Under the pieces are notes generated by a model, which was not told the origin of the DNA, searched no databases, and saw only the letters and a program-made list of their open reading frames with translations. A program made the position numbers and the translations under genes. This document shows positions 36,133 through 48,976 of a stretch of DNA of 64,000 nucleotides, piece after piece. Each line of letters opens with the position of its first letter. The first letter of the stretch is position 1. This DNA comes from Diogma glabrata (Eukaryota; Arthropoda; Insecta; Diptera; Cylindrotomidae), in the NCBI GenBank assembly GCA_963693315.1, contig OY856188.1, forward strand, positions 154,827,369-154,891,368. The letters run 5' to 3'.

Positions 36133-37189
36133 ATCCCAGCTAGCACAATAGGTGGATTTTAGCTTAAATATAGTTTGATATTATCTGTACAAAATTTTAG
36201 TGAACACTCTCATTTAACCTAAATTTATGTATAATAAAAGGTTAAATTTAACCTAAGTGTCGTACTTTTTCCAGAAAAATATTGGTTAAATTTTCATATA
36301 ATTTTTATGTAATATCCTGGCTAATATGTGATTAAGTTTAACTATAATTTAACCAAATTTTAAGTTAAATAAGTGCAAATGTTATGTTATATTTTAGCTA
36401 ATTATTAGTTAAATTTAACTTGTTTGTTACACATACAAACCACAAAATGTATGCTTCGAATTTCTCCCTTAATGATCACATAAGCTTACTTTATAGTATA
36501 CTACAAACTATTATTATATTTTCAACTAGCAGGACCCGGCGTGCTTTGCTACGCTTATAAATAAAGCTTGTGCACAGACATTTTGTTGACTTAGTAGCAA
36601 TGATTTCAAAAAGTAGTAATGAGAAATGATAGCGTAGTTTTTAATTTTTGTTTTTAAAAATATGAATGAAAAATAATCAGTACTTTAGCTCATCAGCTCG
36701 GATATATGAAAAATTTGGCGATTAGATAAGTTTTCGAGTAAGCTATAAAAAAATTTAAATGACTTGTTGAATTAGTAGAGATGTGTTATCACTCATCTCT
36801 ATATAGAACATTATACAGAACAAAAATAGAATCACAAATGTTCGCAGTGCTCATGCATTGTATTTGTACCCGACACGAAACACACAAAAACTGTTGTAAA
36901 GAAGTTTTTCTAAGAGAAAATGAAAAATGCTTTCAAATTGCAAAACTCAAGTGAATTACAATAATTACTTTGATCTTAATCACTCACAAAATCTCTTAAA
37001 ATTTTATTTGTACACCAAATAGCGTAAAGGTTTGGTTTATTTAACATCGGTTGCATATTGCCGCTATCTCATAAGAAAGAAAACTCGAGAAAACTCGTAA
37101 AGATAACATTCAATTAACATTGTGTCATTTTTATTGCAAATTATTTATTTTAATATGGAACGAATTTTAAAATGTCGTTTTAATTCTAT

Positions 37190-37490
37190 TTATTTATTCG
37201 GGTACTTGTGGGTATACACTTTATTTTTTGTTTTTCCGTCTGGTGCGTGCACGAATAAATCAGAAGGTTTTCCTAACGCGCCAGCCACATAAAGTTGTCC
37301 ATGTGCATGTGAGAAGAACGGATTCTCCAAATCTAGTCCACATACTTTTAGTAACTGTCCGTGTGCTTTGTTGATGGTAATTGGAAAAGCGAGTTGCACT
37401 GGAAACTAAACGTTTGAATCTGTTGGGATCATTGAAATATGTGGCCTGTCTGTCGTGGCAGCACTTCATCTTCCTCTTCGAATTTTCCAC
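37190..37490 (-). pseudogene. Helitron helicase (Pif1-like) C-terminal relic
   Basis: The minus-strand translation contains [20 protein letters not shown], then [13 protein letters not shown] and [13 protein letters not shown]. This is the C-terminal helicase motif VI region of RepHel proteins (QLYVA, then DGKTKN). The preceding NRFKRL block is in another frame, so at least one frameshift is present. The Rep domain and the rest of the helicase are absent. It supports the Helitron call and its orientation. Confidence 0.85.
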
Positions 37491-37583
37491 TCAAAATTGT
37501 AGCTTCTATGACATTGTTCATCATCTTTTTCCCCGAAGTTCAAAAAAGTTTGTGCAATTTTAAAAATATGTGACATATTTGAA

Positions 37584-37958
37584 ATTACAATATGTGTCAC
37601 AACAACACATATAAACTATATAGGCTCTACAACATAATGCTTTTTAAGACGATGATGGACGCAAATTTCTTTTTTTTTATATTCTTCTTAAAGAATGGAA
37701 AACTTAATAATAAATTCTTTCACATAATAATGTACGATATATTTTAAAGCTAAAATTAGGTTCCTAATTATCCTAGTGCGAGAAGCATTTACCAAGATCA
37801 TATAACGCATTGTTTACCTCAAGCCATATATAGTAATTATATGGAAGCTCTTTTATTCGAGCAAGCAAAGAGTTCATTCTTTTAAAAAATAAAAAAATTA
37901 CGTCCATCAACACCTTAGAAAGCATGTTCTTATGTGTTGTTGTGACACACATCGTAAT
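37584..37958. mobile_element. MITE with 28-bp inverted ends
   Basis: 37584-37611 and 37931-37958 are reverse complements with two mismatches (core TGTGTCACAACAACACATA). Inner parts are also partly complementary (GATGGACGCAAATTT / AAATTACGTCCATC). The length is 375 bp with no coding frame. Related single ends lie at 55960-56030 and from 56465. It is nested in the Helitron. Confidence 0.75.
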
Positions 37959-38189
37959 TCCTACTACTCAACACATTTTATTTTAAAAAATATTGCGACG
38001 CTGATGCGAAGGCTGACTTCACCACAGCTCTGGAAACATAGTGTTCTGGATATATAATGAGCTAATTTCTATCAAATACTTTAATTAAAAGCTAACCAAT
38101 ATTATGGACTTCGTAGTTCTAATAATAAAAATATTAAAGCAAGCGGTAGAATCCCAACAAACATAAATTCTGTTGTACGAGAAAAAGTA

Positions 38190-40150
38190 AAAAAAAATTT
38201 TATCGGAAGTGACAAACCGGAAGTAAGGATGTAGAACTGTTGTAAACCGTACTAAATATGTATGTACCAAATTTCATCCCATTCGATTATCAGGTACAGA
38301 AGTTATTGAGCTTCCAAAATAACAGGTGCTTGGAGGACCTCCAACCACTTTGTTCACTATCCCTAAAAAAACTAATCAGTTCCTTGCCATACATATTCGC
38401 ATCTTTTTGCAAAGTGTAATCAAAATTACTTAACGAACGAATGTTGTATGCATCCAACAAACATTGAAACAATAAACAGGTGTTAGGGAGGACCCCACCA
38501 CTTATCCCAATATTGTCCAAAAACTAATCAATTCTTTGTCATTAAAGACTTCATCTTTTCCAAAGTGGCATTAAAATTGATTAATGAATGAAATCTGTAT
38601 GCTCCCAACAAACTTTAAAAACAAAGTGTGAAAAGTCAGCAGTTGTATGGTAGACCCCCCGCCACTTTGATGAATGTGTTTCAAAAGATGATAACTATAT
38701 TCTTACACTAATTTGAACCTTTTCCATAAGTTTTATCATAATCACTTCATTATTGTAGGCTGTAGTATGCATTTAGGCACTGAAAACACTGCCAACAATT
38801 TACAAAAAAAAATTTTACCGGAAGTGAAAAACCGGAAGTTGGGATGCAGAATTGTTGTGAACCGTACCAAATGCTCATGTACCAAGTTTCATCCAATTCG
38901 ATTATCAGGTACAGATGTTATTGAGCTATTGAAAAAAACAGGTGTATGCGACATCCCCCACCACTTTGTTCACTATCGCTCAAAAACTAATCAGTTCCTT
39001 GCCATACATGTTTGCATCTTTTTTCAAAGTGTCATCAAAATTCATTCACGAACGAATGCTGTGTGCTCCCAACAAACATTGAAAAAGTGTGACACAGTAA
39101 ACAGGAGGGGACAGTGTTCGGGAGGACCCCCAACACTTATTCCAATATTATCCAGGAAACTAATCAGTTCTTTGTTACTTAAGTTTTCATCTTTTTTCAA
39201 AGTGTCATTAAAATAAATTAATGAATGAAATCTGTATGCTCCCTACAAACTTAAAAAACAAAGTGTGAAAAGTCAGTTGTATGGTAGACCCCCCACCACT
39301 TTGGTCAATGTGTCCAAAAAGATGATAATTATCTTCTCACACTAATTGGAGCCCTTTTCATAAGTTTCATCATAATCACTTTATTATTGTAGGCTGTAGT
39401 GTGCATAAAGACACTGAAAAAACTTCAAAAAAGTACAAAAAAATTTGTTTACCGGAAGTGAAAAATCGGAAGTTGGGATGCAGAACTATTGTGAACCTAC
39501 CGCATACTCATGTACCAAGTTTCATCCAATTCGCTTATCAGGTACAGATGTTATAGAGCACTCAAAAAAACAGGTGCTCCAGGGACCCCACACCATTTTG
39601 TTCACTATCGCTCAAAAACTAATCAGTTCCTTGTCATACATGTTTGCATCTTTTTCCAAAGTGTCATCAAAATTCATTCACGAATGAATGTTTTATGCTC
39701 CCAACAAACATAAAAACTTTGTGGTAAAAACCACCTGTTGTATGGTGAACCCCAAATCCTTTATCCAATGTGCTCCAAAAGCTAACAAAATCTTTCTCAT
39801 GTTACTTGAAAGCTTTTACCAACGTTGCATGAAAATCGATCGGTAATTGTAGGCTACAGTTGGAATAAACACCTGAAAAAAACTTTTTAACTGGAAGTGA
39901 CAAACCGAAATTTGGTATGCAGAAATATTGGAAACAGTACTAAAACTTTATATACTAAGTTTCAATAATATCATAGTCCGGGATCAGAAGTTATTCAAAA
40001 TTTAAACTTAGAGGTGTTCGGGAGACCCCCGCCATTTTGTCCAAATTTAAAATGAATGCAGATCTTCCATTTTCAAGTGAACCTGTATCAGTTTCATCAA
40101 GATCCTATGCAGAAAACTCACTATTGCAAACGTGTTGCCGGCTAAGGGCC
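38190..40150. repeat. Tandem array of about 620-bp degenerate units
   Basis: Equivalent points (CGGAAGTGA..AA.CG.AAGT...GATGCAGAA) recur at about 38199, 38813, 39449 and 39885, so spacing is 614, 636 and 436 bp. Each unit also has a TGTACCAA(G/A)TTTCATC block and an AACTAATCAGTTCCTTG block. Open frames crossing them are chance. They make up the middle of the Helitron. Confidence 0.8.
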
Positions 40151-40747
40151 ACATTTTTAATTAGTTTGTTTGTCATACTTGCTATCCATGTTTGATTATA
40201 CATAAGCTATGCTTCTTTGTATAGTATTTGTGCGAATTCCATTTCGTAATTTTGAGCTTTTAATCGATGTTATCAACTATCTTTCTTAGTTGGAGAAACA
40301 TGCATTACATATACAATTGCAAACCAATAACATATTTAGTTTATTACCAATATAACAATAACACATTGTATAGATGATAAAATTTGTAACATCATTAAGT
40401 GTTTAATTCAAATACATATAGTTTTGATATACAAATGTAATTGTTTCAGATTATACTTTCATTTTTCAATTTCATTAAATTATGTTCAACAAAAAAATTG
40501 ATCAAAGCAATCTAACCGTATAAAACAATATTTAAAGAAAAATCAAATTAAATTATTATCAACATTTAGGGAGAACCCCTTAAGATGATTATAATGGCCC
40601 TCCCTGGGGTTCCATTAAAAAAAAAAGTTGCCTGTTACCTATGCGCAAGTGTACACAACAACTTCTCAAAGTTTCATGATGATCGGTTGAATGGTTTATT
40701 AATGCATAAGGTACAAACATACATACTTTCAATTTTATATATATAGA

Positions 40748-41562
40748 TAATTAATGTTTTTTTTTTAATCCCGAAAAGAAAATTGAAAATTAAAGTATTC
40801 AGTTTATAAAAAAATATATATTTAATTGTATTTTTAAGGGTTGTTCTCATTATTTTTTCCTGTTTTTGTTTTATGTATTAACAAGATCGAACCTTTCTTT
40901 ATACATGAACATTTAAATTCATTCAAAAATACGCTCCAAAGTATGTATAAAAATGTTTATTTGAAGTCGGTTTAGAAATTGTCATAAAAACCTATTTTGT
41001 CCTTAAATGCATTAGTTTGGGAGATAGATAATATCGTTTCCATAATTCCTAGCCATAAAATTATTTACCTGTTATTTAAGTTAAATTTTGTCAGTTGTTT
41101 CATGAAATAACTTAAATTTAACCTACATTTTTTCACGTATTTTATTTAATACATCTAAATTATCTAGCTATTAAGTGGGAAATTGATCATATAATTCTTA
41201 TCTAGAATACATTTAATAGCTACAATATCTGAATTTGGCAGAGTAAATTCATGTATATTTCATGTAACAGCTGAATACAAAACTAAGCAAGTGCAAATTA
41301 TATGTAATTTTACTGTACCAAAGTCAGATATTGTAGTTATTACATGTTTTTTTCATGAGAATTACATGTAATTGAACCATCCATTTTTCTTTAACCTTAA
41401 TTTATTATCGGGCTGTCATTTTACCATTAAAAAAGCTAAAAAATAATATTATAAGCAACAAATTTTTTTAAAAAATGCTTGAAAAAGCACCTTATTCTTG
41501 TTTCCTGAGTTTTATTATTTTTTACTATATTTATACGCATTTCGAAAGCTAAATTGTAAAGT
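40748..41562. other. Large TIR element interior, left part
   Basis: AT-rich, rich in TTAAATTTAACCTA-like and TTCATGTAA/ACATGTAAT motifs that also occur at 36180-36420 and 44280-44650. This supports that these stretches belong to one element interrupted by the Helitron. No open frame. Confidence 0.45.
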
Positions 41563-43133
41563 AAGATACATTCCATATTTCCATTATATACCGGTGGTTT
41601 AATAAAACTCATTTTAAAAAATTAATAATCTAACTGCAGAAAAATATAAAATATAAAGCAAAATGAATAAATCTAATAAAACAATCAAACCATTAGAGAA
41701 AATTACAAAAAATAAAAATGAATTTGAGAAAAGAAGTAAACCGAAATAATAACAGTTTTATGGTGTGTCCTTGGTGTGTAAGCTTCGAAATGTAAGCTAT
41801 AAACCAAAAATCAAAACTGAGCCAAATGAGAAACCAGGTATTTATAAAATATCCTGCAACGACTGTGAAAAATTTTATGTAGGTCTTTCTCAACGCAAAC
41901 TAGGACAACGCAAGAAAGAACACCTTACATAAATAAAATACAAAAGGGCTGAGAATTCGAGTGTAGCCGCTCATATGCCACTCAACAACAGGTCACCTTA
42001 AAATTTAGAGCTCATAAAAGAGATTAATAATCTAAAACACCTAGAAGGGTACGAATTTTTTTTCATTGAAAAAGAAAATCAATTAAACCCCGGTATCCTG
42101 ATGAACAATAAAGAAGGAAACATAAAATCTAATTTATTTAACCTAATAATTAAAAGACCGCCGAACAACATATCGTCGCTTTGATAATGATACCACGTAT
42201 TCGCAAAAGTGTAGTTTCGAGATAATTGGGTTTAAAGATTTTTCGATTTTCTGATATTCGTAAACTCGGCAGCACAATTGAATGAATAAAGATATTGGAA
42301 AAAAAATTTCTACCAATTACTCTTGATTAATTTCCCCACAGCATATTAAAATTTCACATTGGTACCTGCAGGCTTTTCTACCTAAAAAGAGGTGAAAAGT
42401 CAATCAGGTACCTTATACGTTATTTCATATTTCTCAGTTACGATTAAGCCTAAAACTGATTATTATTGAAATAACGCATGATATTTTTACAATTTTTTAT
42501 TTATATGGCCCATCATATAGTCACGAATGATGCTTATACAATATTTTATATTTACCATTTCGTGTGGCGATCGTAATGTATGTAAAATATACGACACTGA
42601 TTTTGCCCAAGTTATTATTCTGTAGGAATTGGAATATCGTACATGCATTTACGCTGTTTCAATATTTAATCAAATTCAAATTTGCATGTACGTTAATTAT
42701 CAATATATTAATTTTCACCCCCAGTTATAAAATAATTGGAAAATGTTAAAACGTCACTCTATAGAGATCCTTATGAGGAATGCAGTTCACCCATTATATA
42801 ATAACAACGTATAAATGGCATACGTATAAATGGCATATTAAAGCGACGATATAATAAATAAATCACCTAAACTATATTTATGACTGAAGAATATCCACCC
42901 ATTTGGGACACACCATAAAACTGTTATTATTTAGGTTCACTTCTTTTGTCAAATTCATTTTTATTTTTTTAATTTTTTTTAATTTTCTCTAATGGTTTAT
43001 TAATTATTTTATTGTTTGTTTAGATCCGTTGTTTTGGCTTTATATTTTATATTTTTCAGTGGTTAGATTATTAATATTTTGAAATGGGGTTTTATTAAAC
43101 CACCGATATGTGGTGGTATATAATGTATCTTAC
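41563..43133. mobile_element. Penelope-like remnant flanked by inverted repeats
   Basis: 41563-41770 and 42906-43133 are imperfect inverted repeats of about 210-230 bp, sharing for example GGACACACCATAAAACTGTT. The interior carries a GIY-YIG endonuclease relic on the plus strand. Inverted terminal pieces are common in Penelope-like elements. No reverse transcriptase was found, so only the 3' part survives. Confidence 0.7.
41812..42184 (+). pseudogene. GIY-YIG endonuclease of a Penelope-like element
   Basis: One reading frame with two in-frame stops (near 41930 and 42000). It starts with PGIYKISCNDCEKFYVGLS, where GIY and YVG are the two halves of the GIY-YIG motif and the two Cys form the CxxC typical of Penelope-like enzymes. 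It continues with RKKEHL, SVAAHM and a C-terminal FFIEKENQLNPGIL-type block, ending at a TGA at 42182-42184. This domain nicks target DNA for the element's reverse transcriptase, which is missing. Confidence 0.82.
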
Positions 43134-43622
43134 TTTAAAATTTATTTTTTCTATGCGAAAAGTAAACTCACTAGTGTAATAAAATAACAAATTATAGTTG
43201 CTATGGTTTTTCATATAATTTTACAAAGTATTTTAAACAACGTAACCATGAAAAAATAGAATATGAATTTTGAATGTTTTGTTGTCGATTTATAACTTTA
43301 TAATTTATAGTAAATATCGATTATATATTAGTATCATAGAAAAATTTGTATTTCCTATGCGAGATAAAAACGTTTTTCAAAAAACAATGTTTTCATCTCT
43401 TGTAGGAAAATATACTATATTTTTATATACTTCAGGTGATGAAAGCATAGCTTTCGAAATTCGTAAATAATAAAAAATAAAAAATAATAAAACAAGAATA
43501 GTAAACAAGAATAATAAATAAATGTTGAATTCCTCAATAAACTGTTTTAAAAGCTCCTCTAAAGATGATTCATTTCAATCTGAGTCACGATAAATGGGAT
43601 ATTTTTAATTTAATATTCTTTT

Positions 43623-44054
43623 AAAAAAAATATAACAACACTGTTAATGAAATTTTGTTTTGCAAAGCCCATTGCCTTAGTTCGTTCAACAGATCTATTT
43701 TAGTTTGAGCGTTATGCTCATATTCCAGGTGTTCGCGCATATCAATTCCTCAGTTTCTGATAATAAAAATTCAGCAGTTTCACCAACTTGGGATGTACAA
43801 TCATCTGGCATATCATCGTCACACTCTACATTTTCATCACAAGTAACACTAACGGGGATGGTATTTTCGATCATAGCATTTTCTGCTGGCAAATTATTTT
43901 CAAAAATGGCATTCAGTTGTTGTGGTGGTGGCCGATCCATTTCTTCATCCGTTGACACATTTGATGCATCAAATCGTGCTTCGAATTCGGCCGCTCTCTT
44001 CTGTCGCATTATGTAGTGTCGACCGTTTTTCTTAACTTTCTTTTTCAGAGGCAT
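43623..44054 (-). pseudogene. Hypothetical transposon-type protein, N-terminal fragment
   Basis: The ATG at 44054 opens a 119-residue frame with a basic N-terminus (MPLKKKVKKNGRH), an RAAEFEARF helix, and an acidic middle (ECDDDMPDD). Near 43736 the frame is left, and the next frame continues with LNELRQWALQNKIS to a stop at about 43623. From memory, LRxWAxxxxIS-type segments recur at the start of proteins encoded by repetitive elements in insect genomes, but I cannot name the family. Its place inside the large TIR element makes it a candidate relic of that element's own gene. It could also be a host exon. Confidence 0.4.
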
Positions 44055-44950
44055 TTATTACTATTTAAAACAACGTTAGTGAGAGAAATATATAATAAAG
44101 ACTGTATCCGAGCGATTTGATCAATATACTGCGCACTAATAATAATCGTCATCGGAAAACGAGATTTGCTATAAATCTTTATAGATACTTATAAACACAT
44201 ATACTTATTATATGTATTATATGAAAAAAACAGCAAAAATTTAGTTAACATTCGTTCACTAAACCAAATTAAATGCAATATTACATGTAAAACTCGACCT
44301 ATTTAACGTAACAGCAGTCTGAAAATTTTTTTTAAGTTTCAATGTTCCGTAGTTATGTTAATTTTAGGCTATTTAACTTATTTCATGAAATAACTGTTGC
44401 AATGTCAGCTAGATTACCGCTAGCTAAACAACAGGTAATAAGTTAAATACATGTATTAGATACACTTTTGTAACTTAAATTGTCACTTAATACATGAAAT
44501 ACATGTACTATCCTATCTGTATTACATGATTTTTTTTACTTAAACTTGTATACTTAATATGTTAAATTTACCTATTAACTTATTTTTTTACACTAAAAAC
44601 ATATTAACTATAATTTTCGACTAGAAATACATGTACACTAATTAGCTGAAACATTCATCTATTACCTTTTTCCACATATGTAATGAAGTGCCTCTCAAGA
44701 TGATAATGGGAGGGGCTTAGCAGGATGCGTACCTAGATTTGTTGTATTGCCATTCGACTTAGTCTCAATCATCGTGAGTAGGAGATAATATAAACCTGCT
44801 GCTTCATCACAAATACGGAAATGTACGCAATTTTCATCAAATATACGGAAATGAAAAAAAAATTACAAGGGAGAAAATGAGGCTCTGGCGACCCCCTTCT
44901 ACGAAAGAACCACGGTCGGCACGTTCAACCCCCTCGTTCACTCACATACG

Positions 44951-45109
<159 letters not shown>

Positions 45110-45239
45110 ATTCACCCCCTAAATCATACGGAGAAATGGAAAATAAATCAATTACACTCACCCATGGTTATATCCTCCTGGCCTCCAATCAGATTTTATT
45201 CAGCCCTCCATCAGCACTGCAATATAGGGATACATCGAG

Positions 45240-46620
45240 AAGTTCCAGCAATAAATTGTAAAATCAAGCGTTGATCAAATTGGCAATTATAGTTGAATAG
45301 GTTGAAAAGATCAGGTAATAATTGTACAAACAAACGTTGACTAACTTGACAATTATAGTTGAGTAGGTTAAAAAAAATACAAAGCAACAATGTATCTAAA
45401 TACTCGTTGAATTAGTTCATAGTGACAGTTGCACACGTTGAAAACAAATACTCAGCAATAGTTGATATAAATAATCGTTGAATAAAGCATAATTAAAGTT
45501 GAAATACGTTGAAAACAAATACTCAACAGTATTTGATATTAATAATAGTTGAATACGTTTATGATTATAGCTGGACACGTTGCAACGTACGCAGCAGTAT
45601 TGGATATTAGTAATTCGTTGAATTAGTTAATACGTTGAAAAAAAATACGCAGCGATAATTGTTATAAATAATAGTTGAATGAGTGCATAACTATAGTTGA
45701 ATACGTGGTAGATACAATATAAATTCGTATATAAATAAACGTGACTCAATTTGCAATTGTAGTTGATCACGGAGAAAATTCAATAATATTTGATAGAAAT
45801 AATCGTTGAATAAACTTGCACGTACAGTTGACTACGTTGAAGGTTCGATGAAATATTTTGTATCAATAAACGTTAAATAACTTGGTAAACAATTCGGATA
45901 AATAGTCGTTGAGAAAAGTTTTGAATATAGATGAATACAGTGACAATTCACTGCTGCAATTCGCGGCAGAGATTGGTAATTACGGTTGAATATACAGAAA
46001 CTGTGATGTAGTAACTTTTATATAGATAATCGTTAAATCAATTCGTGAACACGGTTGAATACGTTGACAATTCCAGGCAATAGTTGGCATAAGCACTCGT
46101 TGAACAATTTGCAAACACAGCTGCATACGGTGAAAATACAGTGTTATGGTTTGTATAAATAATCGTTGAAACAATTTGCGCATATAGTTGAAAAAGTTGA
46201 ACATACCATACTACAATACGTTAAATAAATTTGTAATTAAATCCGGATACGCTGACAATACCATGCAATAAATCGTTGAATAACTTCGTACTTATAGCTG
46301 AATCCGTGGAAATTACCCGGCAACAGTTTGTATAAATAAACGTCGAATAAGTTAACGAATACAGTTGAATAAATGAAAAACACCATGCGAGAACTTGTAT
46401 GCAAAAACGTTGTACAACTTGCACATGCAGCTGAATATTTTGAAGCTTCAATGTAATAATGGATATAAGCAAGCGTTGCATAAATTCGTAAATGTAGTTG
46501 GAAACGTGGAGAATATCAGACACGAATTCGGATATATAAAGTGATTCAATTGCCAATACGGTTGCATGCGTCGAAAATACGAGGCAATAATTAGTAGATA
46601 AACACAATTCGTTGTAAATA
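45240..46620. repeat. Degenerate minisatellite of about 65-80-bp units, unit 1
   Basis: The motif TATAAATAATCGTTGAATA followed by ATAGTTGAATACGTTGAAAA recurs roughly every 65-80 bp for 1.4 kb with heavy divergence. Minus-strand frames over it (for example at 46221-46607) are hydrophobic but simply translate the repeat. The copy at about 49880-51280 is nearly identical. Confidence 0.85.
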
Positions 46621-46891
46621 GTGCCAAGATGGATTGTTGATGCAAAGATTGTACAAAAATTTCGTTGTGAATGATGAACCTGCTATGCAAATATTATGTG
46701 TTGTACAATTTGAAACGGATGACGTAACTGTTGCACTATTATACAGATATGGTATGAATTCTTGATGGTCCACAACAAAAAAAAAAAACAAAAGTATCAT
46801 TGACAGTTAAATTTCAAGTATATTACTCTTAATTGCAGTCTTAATCCACACATATTAATTTTAAATTATAATTTGATTAAACCAAACAATC

Positions 46892-46997
46892 ACTATTGTA
46901 TTATATAATCCAAGTTCATTGACACTTACAGACTACTAATTCTGACTATTGTATTATATAATCCAAGTTCATTGACACTTACAGACTACTAATTCTG
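46892..46997. repeat. 53-bp tandem duplication, unit 1 only
   Basis: The segment starting ACTATTGTATTATATAATCC occurs twice in a row (46892 and 46945). Unit 2 has it once, so it arose after the large duplication or was lost from unit 2. Confidence 0.9.
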
Positions 46998-48976
46998 ACG
47001 AATTAAGTTTAACTTTAATTAGTTTACCAAGGCAAACATTATGGCTTAATATTTTAATTTTTGGTTTTGGTTGGACAAAGCAAATACTAACGGTGAATCT
47101 TTTAGGTTTAATTTCTCTCCATTCAACAAAGCAAAACTCCTCCGGGTTGATATTTAATTTTAAGCAATTACACAAACGACCACTATTAAACTATTGCATT
47201 ATATGACTCAAGGTTATTGTTATTTATACAAATAAACAAGTTCGGACACAATTCAGTATGAGTTTGATGCATCCATCAAAGCAAACACTATTACACTATA
47301 CTGATATTTATAGAATTCACCCTGCCAAAACTAAGGTTACGGCCATTGTTCATTATATCTGTAGTTGATTTGACTATCCAAATTAAAGGCTTGCTCGCTG
47401 ATTTCACCTGATCAAACATCCAAAAAAAAAACTATGACATCATAATACGGACATCGTAAAATTAACATTCCAATAAATTAACACGAATTTAAAAGTACGG
47501 GACACAAACAAACATACAATAATTTTTTTTGTTTTTGGTGGTTTTTAAGTTCAATACACGGAACCATTGATTCTGACTACACTATTGGTTCCACCAATAT
47601 CGATTCAGTCCTAGCATTAAGGCACCTCAGTTTTAAGTTACACTATTCATTTTATTTTTAGACGTTTGAATTTCGAGGTTATGTTAAATACCGTAATGCT
47701 CGACAACTTGTTTAGAGCATATATTGGGACAAAAAAGCCGGCCTTTGGCCATGCATATTCATATTTTAATATCCTCCGGTAATTACAACCAGGCAAATTA
47801 AATTTTTGGATACTTTACCCTGAGAAATGATGTTGTTTTTATCTCTGGAAATTTACAAGTTCTATCCAAAAAAGTTGACCTCCATCGTCGACAAACGTCA
47901 AAATCAACACACACAAAACGATGAATCCAATAGGATAATTGTAATAATCTTCATAGACGTTAACCACCAAAATCAAAAGGTAATAGAACTAAGAGACTGA
48001 AAAGTTACAGTGGCTCTTTATATAGCCAAAAATTTCAATATCGAAAAAACTCGAATACAGGGTTTTAGATGTAAGACAATTAATTTACATCAAGCATACA
48101 ATTGTTAGAAATTTTTATAGTTACACAAAACTGTTTATGATTTGATAATATTGCACAAAAATAATTTTGTGACACAAATCATTTCCGATACATTGATAAC
48201 ATTCAACATTGAATTTAAAATGAATTAAATACAAGTTCAATCGACGTTATGGTGCTTAGGTATTACAAAACTACAATCCACAATAGCAGTACAGTGAAGT
48301 TCAGTTCCATAGCGGAAAGATTGTTTGAAGTAAAATATTCATACAAAGATAAATCGAACGTTTAACAAAGCAAGATAATAATTCTTTGTATGTTGACGAT
48401 TGGACAAATACGCACAGCTGTTATGAGGTTTGAAAACTTTGTCGTTTAATAGCGGTTAATATATGGAGAATCCAAATTCAAATAGTATAGTGAAATTAAT
48501 CGGATGGAAACGCAGTGTGAGTCAATTTTAGCGGGTTGTAAAATTAAATTATAGTGTTTATATAGATAACATTTAAGGAAAATTTTACATTCATGCAATT
48601 TTCGATTAAAATTTAAGTTTACCACAAGTAGTGAAAATTTTTAATTAATTACAATTTAAAATTAGTGCAATTAGTTCAATTCTTTTCAAATGTGTCTGTC
48701 CAGCTAACGCAAATTTAGCTAAATTTTAAGAAAAATAAAAAACTATAGGTTACGGAGAATATAAGAAATATGACTATTGATGGTGGATGGATGAGAAACT
48801 ATTACGAGCTACTTATGGTAATCACAAATGACAACTAAAGAATCAGAGACTATAATACACTGTGTACAAGCATTCTTCCAGGCTATCCATTACACATATT
48901 TAACCAAACTTTTACTTAAATTTAATCAAATCCCAAAATGGTTCACCTAAATTTCACTAAGTGTGCTGGCTGGGAT

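Larger units (their letters stand above)
36526..40747 (-). mobile_element. Helitron
   Basis: On the minus strand it starts with TCTATATATATAAAATTGAA (from 40747) and ends with a GC-rich hairpin region followed by CTAG (36526). It is inserted between a host A and T with no target duplication. These are the hallmarks of Helitrons, and the 5' end resembles common insect families. It carries a helicase C-terminal relic, a MITE and a tandem array. It lies within the large TIR element. Confidence 0.88.

Noticed and set aside
38713..39713. ORFs in the 620-bp array that repeat a CTKFHPIRLSGTDVIE-like sequence
   Set aside because: The similarity arises from the tandem DNA repeat; frames differ between units and none is conserved through the array.
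38190..40150. CRISPR array or bacterial repeat
   Set aside because: Units are about 620 bp, degenerate and without spacers, in a eukaryotic Helitron.
45980..46800. Hydrophobic minus-strand ORFs resembling membrane proteins (also 50658-51430)
   Set aside because: They follow the degenerate 65-80-bp minisatellite and have no independent protein features; duplicates reflect the tandem duplication.
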